Source: Polynucleobacter sp. MWH-S4W17
Lineage (GTDB): Bacteria > Pseudomonadota > Gammaproteobacteria > Burkholderiales > Burkholderiaceae
NCBI RefSeq assembly: GCF_018687535.1
Contig: NZ_CP061295.1
Location: forward strand, 1,984,001 to 2,048,000
Direction of reading: 5' to 3'
Length of the DNA stretch: 64,000 nucleotides
How positions within the stretch are numbered: position 1 is the stretch's first letter; each line of letters starts with the position of its first letter. This document shows, in pieces, positions 57,829 to 64,000 of the stretch. A program made the translations under genes and the position numbers. The notes under the pieces were generated by a model. It was not told the origin of the DNA and ran no database searches. It saw nothing but the letters and a program-made list of their open reading frames with translations.

Positions 57829-60501
57829 GTGGCAACTAAAGCAACTACCAAAAAAAGCAGCCCAAAGACTACCGCTGGGGACCACCCTAAGGCACTTATC
57901 ATTGCAGAGAAGCCTTCTGTTGCTAATGACATTGCTAAGGCCTTGGGTGGCTTTACAAAGTATGAAGATTATTTTGAGAGCGATGAATTCCTGATCTCTT
58001 CTGCGGTTGGCCATTTATTGGAAATTGCCGCCCCCGAAGAATTTGACGTAAAGCGTGGCAAATGGTCATTCGCCAACTTGCCAGTGGTGCCCCCTTATTT
58101 TGATTTACGTCCGATTGCAAAAACTGAGTCTCGACTCAAGGTTTTACAAAAGCTCATTAAGCGCAAAGATGTTACCGCCCTCATTAATGCTTGTGACGCA
58201 GGACGTGAGGGGGAATTAATTTTCCGCTTGATTGCGCAACACGCAAAGGCGTCGCAATCTATTCAGCGCTTATGGTTGCAATCGATGACTCCAGCCGCCA
58301 TTCGCGAAGGTTTTACCAATTTACGCAGCGATGAAGATATGAAGCCCCTTGCTGATGCAGCTCGTTGTCGCTCAGAGGCAGACTGGTTGGTCGGCATCAA
58401 TGGCACCCGCGCAATGACTGCCTTTAATAGTAAGAGCGGCGGCTTCTTCTTAACGACAGTGGGTCGCGTACAAACCCCAACACTTTCTATTGTGGTCGAG
58501 CGGGAAGAGCTCATTCGTAAGTTCATCTCTAAAGATTACTGGGAAGTGAAGGCTGAATTTATCGCTGCTGCTGGCGTATACGAAGGTCGCTGGTTTGACC
58601 CGAAATTTAAAAAGGATGTTGCAGAGCCAGATGCGCGCGAGAACCGCTTATGGAGTGAAGCCGCAGCTCAAAGTATTGTGGCTGCATGCCGAGGCAAAAA
58701 AGCAAATGTCACTGAAGAAGCTAAGCCCGCTACACAGCTTGCTCCTCAACTATTTGATTTAACCAGCTTGCAACGCGAGGCAAACGCGCGTTTTGGATTC
58801 TCTGCAAAAAATACATTGGGTCTTGCACAGGCTTTGTATGAGCGCCACAAAGTATTAACCTATCCACGTACCGACGCAAAAGCGCTTCCCGAAGACTACC
58901 TCGATACCGTTAAACAAACCATGGAAAACCTTGCCGAGTATTCGCAAGACTATCGTGCTTTTGCTAAACAAATTTTGAAGGGTGACCCGAAGGATCCTAA
59001 GGTCAAGTCTGGTTATGGTTGGGTAAAACCAAACAAACGAATTTTTGATAACTCTAAAATTTCTGATCACTTTGCAATCATTCCAACATTAGAAACACCT
59101 AAGACTTTAAGCGAGCCCGAAGCCAAGCTCTACGACTTGGTTGTGCGTCGCTTCTTAGCCGTGTTTTATCCTGCCGCAGAGTTCCGCGTGACCACACGCA
59201 TTACCGAGGCGTCCGGACACCACTTTAAAACCGAAGGTCGTGTGCTTGTAAACCCTGGTTGGCTAACGGTTTATGGCAAATCCAATCAAGCAGACGATGA
59301 GCTCGTCCCGGTTCAAGAGGGTGAGGCAGTGCAAACTGAATCTATTGCAGCCGTGCCATTGAAAACCAAGCCTCCAGCACGCTACACAGAAGCAACCTTG
59401 CTCTCCGCAATGGAAAGCGCGGGTAAGTGGGTTGATGATGATGACATGCGCGAAGCGATGGCCGAAAAGGGATTGGGTACGCCAGCAACTCGAGCCGCCA
59501 TTATCGAAGGTCTGCTCGCTGAAAAATACATGGTGCGAGAAGCTCGTGAGTTGATTCCAACAGCTAAAGCGTTCCAATTGATGACTTTGTTGCGCGGCTT
59601 AGATGTCGAAGAGTTAACCCGCCCAGATCTCACCGGCAGTTGGGAGAACAAACTTTCTCTCATCGAGCAGGGCAAGATGAATCGCGATACTTTCATGCAA
59701 GAGATCGCGCAAATGACTCAACGTATCGTCAAGCGCGCTAAAGAATACGATAGCGATACCATTCCAGGCGACTACGCCACCATGACCACGCCATGCCCTC
59801 ACTGTAAGGGTCCGGTAAAAGAAAACTATCGTCGTTTTGCCTGTGAAAAGTGCGGCTTTACGATCAGCAAAACACCTGGTGGACGCGCATTTGAATACCC
59901 TGAAGTTGAAGAGTTGTTGCGAGAAAAAACTATCGGGCCACTGCAAGGCTTCCGCAGCAAAATGGGGCGCCCATTTGCAGCGATTATTAAGCTAAGCGAA
60001 ATTCCGGAAGACGATAAAGATTATCCGAACGCAGGCTTCAAGCTCGAATTTGATTTTGGTAATACGCAAGATGATGAAACTGAAGCGGTTGATTTCACTG
60101 GCCGTTTAGCGCTAGGTGTTTGTCCAAAATGTTCAGGCGCAGTATATGAAGATGGAATGCGTTACGTTTGCGAAAACAATACTGGCCCAAATAAGTCATG
60201 CGATTTCAAAACCGGAAAAGTGGTGTTGCAACAAGAGGTGTCACCAGAACAGGTTCAGAAATTGCTGAAAGAGGGTAAGACGGATCTTTTGACCAACTTT
60301 AAGTCAAACCGTACTGGGCGTGGCTTTAAGGCCTATTTAGCGCTAGATTCTGCTGGCAAAATTGGTTTTGAATTTGAGGCCAAAGCACCTAAAGCCGAAG
60401 GTGCTGCCCCAGCAAAAAAACGGGCAGGCGCTAGTGCGGCGACTAAGTCTGCAGCGAAACCTAAACGAGCAAGTAAAGCAAAGTCATCCTCTAGCAGTTG
60501 A
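57829..60501 (+). CDS. topB: DNA topoisomerase III
   Basis: 890 residues from a GTG start. TOPRIM domain (ALIIAEKPSVANDIAKALGG, DAGREGELIF), central type IA domain with the catalytic Tyr in LTYPRTDAKALPED, and an extended C-terminal part with zinc ribbons (CPHCKGPV...CEKCGF; CPKCSGAVY) and a Lys/Ala-rich tail. The first motif is the TopB/topo III form and not TopA. It decatenates DNA. The tail overlaps the convergent oxidoreductase gene by 169 bp. Confidence 0.92.
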   Translation: MATKATTKKSSPKTTAGDHPKALIIAEKPSVANDIAKALGGFTKYEDYFESDEFLISSAVGHLLEIAAPEEFDVKRGKWSFANLPVVPPYFDLRPIAKTESRLKVLQKLIKRKDVTALINACDAGREGELIFRLIAQHAKASQSIQRLWLQSMTPAAIREGFTNLRSDEDMKPLADAARCRSEADWLVGINGTRAMTAFNSKSGGFFLTTVGRVQTPTLSIVVEREELIRKFISKDYWEVKAEFIAAAGVYEGRWFDPKFKKDVAEPDARENRLWSEAAAQSIVAACRGKKANVTEEAKPATQLAPQLFDLTSLQREANARFGFSAKNTLGLAQALYERHKVLTYPRTDAKALPEDYLDTVKQTMENLAEYSQDYRAFAKQILKGDPKDPKVKSGYGWVKPNKRIFDNSKISDHFAIIPTLETPKTLSEPEAKLYDLVVRRFLAVFYPAAEFRVTTRITEASGHHFKTEGRVLVNPGWLTVYGKSNQADDELVPVQEGEAVQTESIAAVPLKTKPPARYTEATLLSAMESAGKWVDDDDMREAMAEKGLGTPATRAAIIEGLLAEKYMVREARELIPTAKAFQLMTLLRGLDVEELTRPDLTGSWENKLSLIEQGKMNRDTFMQEIAQMTQRIVKRAKEYDSDTIPGDYATMTTPCPHCKGPVKENYRRFACEKCGFTISKTPGGRAFEYPEVEELLREKTIGPLQGFRSKMGRPFAAIIKLSEIPEDDKDYPNAGFKLEFDFGNTQDDETEAVDFTGRLALGVCPKCSGAVYEDGMRYVCENNTGPNKSCDFKTGKVVLQQEVSPEQVQKLLKEGKTDLLTNFKSNRTGRGFKAYLALDSAGKIGFEFEAKAPKAEGAAPAKKRAGASAATKSAAKPKRASKAKSSSSS

Positions 60502-61562
60502 GCTGCAATCAGCTTAGCCGCTAGAGCGGACCACAAAATTCCTCTCGACCCCAAGGCAGTAGCTAAAAATATTCCTGGGCGCTGTGTAAGCGCGCCGATG
60601 ATTGGCAAACGATCTCCAGCCACACAACGCACACCAACAAAATCTCCAGACTTCATTAATGAAGAAAGATTGCCCTCTTCGTAATCTACTAAGCGCTTAG
60701 CTTGCTCACGATTGAAGTCGTCACTGATTTCTCTTGGCGAGAGATCATCCTCACCCTCATCAAAACTAGAACCAACAATCCATTGATAGCTACCATCATC
60801 AAGTTGCTTGGCTGGCAAACAATATCCATCTCCAGAGATGCCAACCTGGGGTAGTTTTTTGATCCAAGGGTCATCTTTCCGAACCGTGAAAATACTCAAC
60901 TGACCACGCACAGGCCTTAAGGGCAACCGAATACCGATACTATTCATAAGATCTTTTGCTTCAATGGCGCATGCCACCACAACTTGATTTGCAGTCACAA
61001 TCAATTTGTTTGAGACATCAAATAAATGCCACTGATTGCCGAGCTTTTCTAGACGCGCGATGCGCGTATTCCATATATAAGTTAATCGCTGATGTTCTTG
61101 TAATAAATCTTTACTTGTTTCATGCAGATTTAAACCGGCGCCACGCGGCAACCAAACACCGCTTTGCTCAATTCCGCAAAACTGTTTAGCCTCTTGAGCA
61201 TCCATGGCAATAGCCATCTCTTCATCAAGATTCAATGAACGCAGATGCTCTTCTGTTGCAGCACGATCAAAAGTTTTATTTTTTTTGGTCGGCTGAAATA
61301 TCCCGTGTTGCTGCCACACATTTTTCCAACGTGCCTCTGCTAGTAAAAATGCAAGGTGCGTTAGGCGCAATAAACGAGGGGACCCTTTGCCGATATGTGG
61401 ATGCGCAATGGCATAAGCATGGCTTGAACAGGCGGTGGCTGGGGAAGGCGCGGCGTCAACAACACAAACGGCTCTACCGCGCTCGAGCAACTCATTTGCA
61501 ATGGTTGCCCCGCAAATGCCGGCCCCAATCACCACTATTTCATGGTGTTGGGGTTTGGTCAT
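60333..61562 (-). CDS. FAD-dependent oxidoreductase, MnmC C-terminal-domain-like
   Basis: 409 residues. The N-terminal dinucleotide-binding motif is VVIGAGICGATIANELLERG. The DAO fold follows, with LPLRPVRGQLSIF and the C-terminal FVGVRCVAGDRLPIIGAL and FLATALGSRGILWSALAAKL typical of the MnmC oxidase half, which finishes mnm5s2U in tRNA. There is no methyltransferase half, so the precise role is uncertain. Its last 56 codons overlap the topB tail in the opposite direction and are Ala-rich, so the natural stop may be degraded or shifted. Confidence 0.82.
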   Translation of the reverse strand: MTKPQHHEIVVIGAGICGATIANELLERGRAVCVVDAAPSPATACSSHAYAIAHPHIGKGSPRLLRLTHLAFLLAEARWKNVWQQHGIFQPTKKNKTFDRAATEEHLRSLNLDEEMAIAMDAQEAKQFCGIEQSGVWLPRGAGLNLHETSKDLLQEHQRLTYIWNTRIARLEKLGNQWHLFDVSNKLIVTANQVVVACAIEAKDLMNSIGIRLPLRPVRGQLSIFTVRKDDPWIKKLPQVGISGDGYCLPAKQLDDGSYQWIVGSSFDEGEDDLSPREISDDFNREQAKRLVDYEEGNLSSLMKSGDFVGVRCVAGDRLPIIGALTQRPGIFLATALGSRGILWSALAAKLIAAQLLEDDFALLARLGFAADLVAALAPARFFAGAAPSALGALASNSKPILPAESSAK

Positions 61563-61610
61563 TGATTAGGTCTAGATAAAACGCTTGATATTACTAAAAA
61601 CTTATGGGGC

Positions 61611-63476
61611 TTAAGCATTCAAGCGTTGTTCAATCTTGGAACGAGTTTCTTTCATCTCTTTTGGCAAGCGATCACCAAGGTGTTCGAACAATTCTGTGTG
61701 CAGCTTAAGCTCATTCTTCCAATCATCAACTCCTACAGTGATAGCTTTGCTGAACTTCTCTACCGAATAGTCCAAACCGCCCCAATGCATATCGTTGTAC
61801 TCTGGAGTGATGCCGAACGGCGTTTCTTTACCGCTAGCTTTGCCTTCAGCACGATTCAAAATCCAAGAAAGAACGCGCATATTTTCACCGAAACCTGGCC
61901 ATACAAACTTGCCATTCTCATCTTTGCGGAACCAGTTCACACAGTAGATCTTCGGCAATACTGCGCCTTCAGCTTCGAGCTTCTTGCCAATATTGAGCCA
62001 ATGTTGGAAGTAGTCGCTCATGTTGTAACCAGCAAACGCAATCATTGCAAATGGATCACGACGTACAACGCCGATTTGTCCTGTAATGGCTGCGGTAGTT
62101 TCGGAGCCTAAGGTTGCAGCCATGTAAACGCCTTCAATCCAATCACGTGCCTCGCTAACCAAAGGCACGGTATTTGAACGACGGCCGCCAAACAAGAAGG
62201 CATCAATAGGAACGCCTGCTGGATCATCCCAATTTGGATCAACTGCTGGGTTGTTGGTTGCAGCAACAGTGAAGCGTGAATTTGGATGTGCGGCTTTGCG
62301 ACCAGCGGCTCCATCAGCAGGAGTCCAGTCCTTGCCTTGCCAGTCGATTAAATGCGCCGGCGGAGTTTCTGTCAAGCCCTCCCACCAAACATCACCATCA
62401 TCGGTCAAACCAACGTTAGTGAAAATCACATCTTGATTTAAAGAATCAATACAGTTTTGGTTGGTTTGACGGTTGGTTCCAGGAGCCACACCGAAGTAAC
62501 CAGACTCTGGATTGATTGCAAACAAACGGGTTTTGCCTGTGACGGGGTCTTTGCGTGGTTTGATCCAAGCAATGTCATCACCAATGGTAGTAACTTTCCA
62601 TCCCTCGAATCCTTTTGGAGGAATCATCATGGAGAAGTTGGTTTTGCCACACGCAGATGGGAATGCAGCTGCGATGTGATATTTCTTACCTTCGGGTGAG
62701 GTTACGCCTAAGATCAACATATGCTCAGCCAACCAACCTTGATCGCGACCCATATTGGATGCAATGCGCAATGCAAAGCATTTTTTACCCAATAATGCGT
62801 TACCGCCGTAGCCAGAACCAAAAGACCAAATCTCACGAGTCTCGGGGTAATGAACAATATATTTGTTTTTATTGTTAGGCCATGCAACATCTTTTTCGCC
62901 AGCGGCCAGAGGCTTGCCAACCGTATGAATGCAAGGAACAAACTCGCCATCGGCGCCCAACTGATCAATAACCGCTTTGCCCATGCGGGTCATCAGCTTC
63001 ATATTGATTGCAACATAAGGGCTATCAGACAACTCAACACCAATGTGTGCAATTGGTGAACCGATTGGGCCCATGGAGAATGGCACTACATACATTGTTC
63101 TACCGCGCATGCAGCCATCAAACAATGGGTTCAATGTTGCGCGCATTTCGCTTGGCTCTACCCAGTTATTGGTTGGGCCGGCATCTTCTTTCTTTGCTGA
63201 ACAGATAAAGGTGCGGTCTTCAACACGCGCCACATCTTCAGGATCAGATAATGCTAAAAATGAGTTTTTACGTTTGGCCGGGTTCAGACGCTTAAAGACC
63301 CCCGCGCCTACCAACAACTCGCACAACTCGTCGTACTCAGCCTGAGAACCATCACACCAGCGAATGGCATCTGGTTTGGTCAAGGCGGCAACTTCGGCAA
63401 CCCACTCAATTAGACGTTTGTTTTTTACGTAAGCAGGCGCATTCACATTAATCTGGCCGCCAGTAGTTGAAGTCAT
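61611..63476 (-). CDS. pckG: Phosphoenolpyruvate carboxykinase (GTP)
   Basis: 621 residues, full length. Kinase P-loop [13 protein letters not shown] with the reactive Cys, the substrate-binding [19 protein letters not shown] and metal-binding DDIAWIKP regions are intact. It converts oxaloacetate and GTP to PEP, GDP and CO2, the first step of gluconeogenesis. GTP-dependent forms are usual in Polynucleobacter and relatives. Convergence with no other gene; mnmE lies upstream in the same direction. Confidence 0.96.
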   Translation of the reverse strand: MTSTTGGQINVNAPAYVKNKRLIEWVAEVAALTKPDAIRWCDGSQAEYDELCELLVGAGVFKRLNPAKRKNSFLALSDPEDVARVEDRTFICSAKKEDAGPTNNWVEPSEMRATLNPLFDGCMRGRTMYVVPFSMGPIGSPIAHIGVELSDSPYVAINMKLMTRMGKAVIDQLGADGEFVPCIHTVGKPLAAGEKDVAWPNNKNKYIVHYPETREIWSFGSGYGGNALLGKKCFALRIASNMGRDQGWLAEHMLILGVTSPEGKKYHIAAAFPSACGKTNFSMMIPPKGFEGWKVTTIGDDIAWIKPRKDPVTGKTRLFAINPESGYFGVAPGTNRQTNQNCIDSLNQDVIFTNVGLTDDGDVWWEGLTETPPAHLIDWQGKDWTPADGAAGRKAAHPNSRFTVAATNNPAVDPNWDDPAGVPIDAFLFGGRRSNTVPLVSEARDWIEGVYMAATLGSETTAAITGQIGVVRRDPFAMIAFAGYNMSDYFQHWLNIGKKLEAEGAVLPKIYCVNWFRKDENGKFVWPGFGENMRVLSWILNRAEGKASGKETPFGITPEYNDMHWGGLDYSVEKFSKAITVGVDDWKNELKLHTELFEHLGDRLPKEMKETRSKIEQRLNA

Positions 63477-63566
63477 ATGTTTCCCTATGAAGGTTGAATT
63501 TTTTAATCCGACAATTTTATCATTTTGGGCAAATTTTTACCCCTACCTACACACAGCACAAACCCT

Positions 63567-64000
63567 TTACTTGCCAATACAGAACTGGCTGAAGATTTTC
63601 CCCAAAAGGTCGTCTGGAAGTAGTTTTCCGGTAATTTCACCCAAGCGTCTTTGGGCCAAAGAGAGCTCTTCTGCAAATAATTCCAGCGAATTGTTGCCAT
63701 TTGCCGCGAATTCTTCCGATTTTTCAATATGTTCGGCCGCACGCTCTATGCAGTCCAAATGTCTTCTACGAGCCAAAATAGCACCCTCCTGGGGTCCAGC
63801 CCAGCCCACAAGCTCCAAAATCTTCTGTTTTAGCCCCTCAATTCCCTCTCCAGTTTTGGCGGAAATCAGCAAAGTTTCACTGGATGCAGTTTTTGATGAT
63901 TCTTGGAGCAAATCAGCCTTATTCACAAGCTCAAGCACAGCGCATTTAGGTGGTAATTCCCTCAAAATCTGGGTTTTTAGGTCGTCCTGTTGGGGGGCCG
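63567..64000 (-). CDS. mnmE: tRNA modification GTPase MnmE, 3' part
   Basis: C-terminal about 144 residues; the frame is open to the right window edge. LVNKADLL is the G4 motif (NKxD), ISAKTGEGIEGLK is G5 (SAK), and the chain ends with the invariant FCIGK, whose Cys is needed for activity. With MnmG it installs the 5-carboxymethylaminomethyl group on U34 of certain tRNAs. The G1-G3 motifs and N-terminal domain lie outside. Confidence 0.95.
   Translation of the reverse strand, partial: APQQDDLKTQILRELPPKCAVLELVNKADLLQESSKTASSETLLISAKTGEGIEGLKQKILELVGWAGPQEGAILARRRHLDCIERAAEHIEKSEEFAANGNNSLELFAEELSLAQRRLGEITGKLLPDDLLGKIFSQFCIGK

Overview
The window looks like the chromosome of a freshwater betaproteobacterium of the order Burkholderiales, most likely Polynucleobacter. 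This is inferred from the moderate GC content, from the core order ntrX-ntrY-DUF4390-rsmB-htpX-fmt-def divergent from dprA-topB, from the pckG-mnmE pair, and from the lean mix of transporters and redox genes. No database search was possible. All family names come from reading motifs in the translations.

Layout. (1) 1-9.7 kb: the 3' end of prfC, then ordinary small metabolic, envelope and transport genes. (2) About 9.7-31.7 kb: a mosaic of short gene blocks, each ending at a truncated, decayed copy of the 3' end of tRNA-Phe. The copies usually come with the terminator hairpin that follows the tRNA. The intact tRNA-Phe(GAA) lies at the right end of the series (31624-31699, minus strand). Blocks carry an SbtA-type transporter with a CDF exporter, a cyanide-insensitive bd oxidase, an OmpA/Pal-like group, a BLUF photoreceptor, a tautomerase, sulfite dehydrogenase SorAB, BrnTA, LysR-SbtA-DUF6671, HigBA, a Fur-box porin (frameshifted), DUF1398, and a GntR/TctC/amidohydrolase unit. 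In most blocks the last leftward gene stops inside or a few bases before the tRNA-derived repeat. (3) About 31.66-49.49 kb: a separate 17.8-kb integrative element on the 5' side of the same tRNA. It is bounded by a duplication of the tRNA 5' half and part of its promoter. It carries a large tyrosine recombinase, a second catalytic-domain-only tyrosine recombinase, phage/plasmid-like small genes, an Eco47II-like restriction-modification pair, DUF4268, DUF3800 and DUF6998-like proteins, a WYL regulator operon with a small alarmone-hydrolase-like HD protein, and a C4-antisense-like structured RNA. (4) 49.5-64 kb: conserved core genes: nitrogen two-component system ntrYX, rsmB, htpX, fmt, def, dprA, topB, an MnmC-like oxidoreductase, pckG and the 3' end of mnmE.

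The main point of interest is the tRNA-Phe-anchored array. The intact tRNA acts like an insertion platform. Gene blocks are stacked leftwards, each closed by an att-like tRNA remnant plus terminator, and the remnants become more decayed with distance from the tRNA. The layout resembles an integron array, or serial tycheposon-like insertion, but most blocks carry no recombinase. A short palindromic repeat (TGTCGTTTTAAACGACA) is scattered through the array and the right-hand element and was not found in the core flanks.
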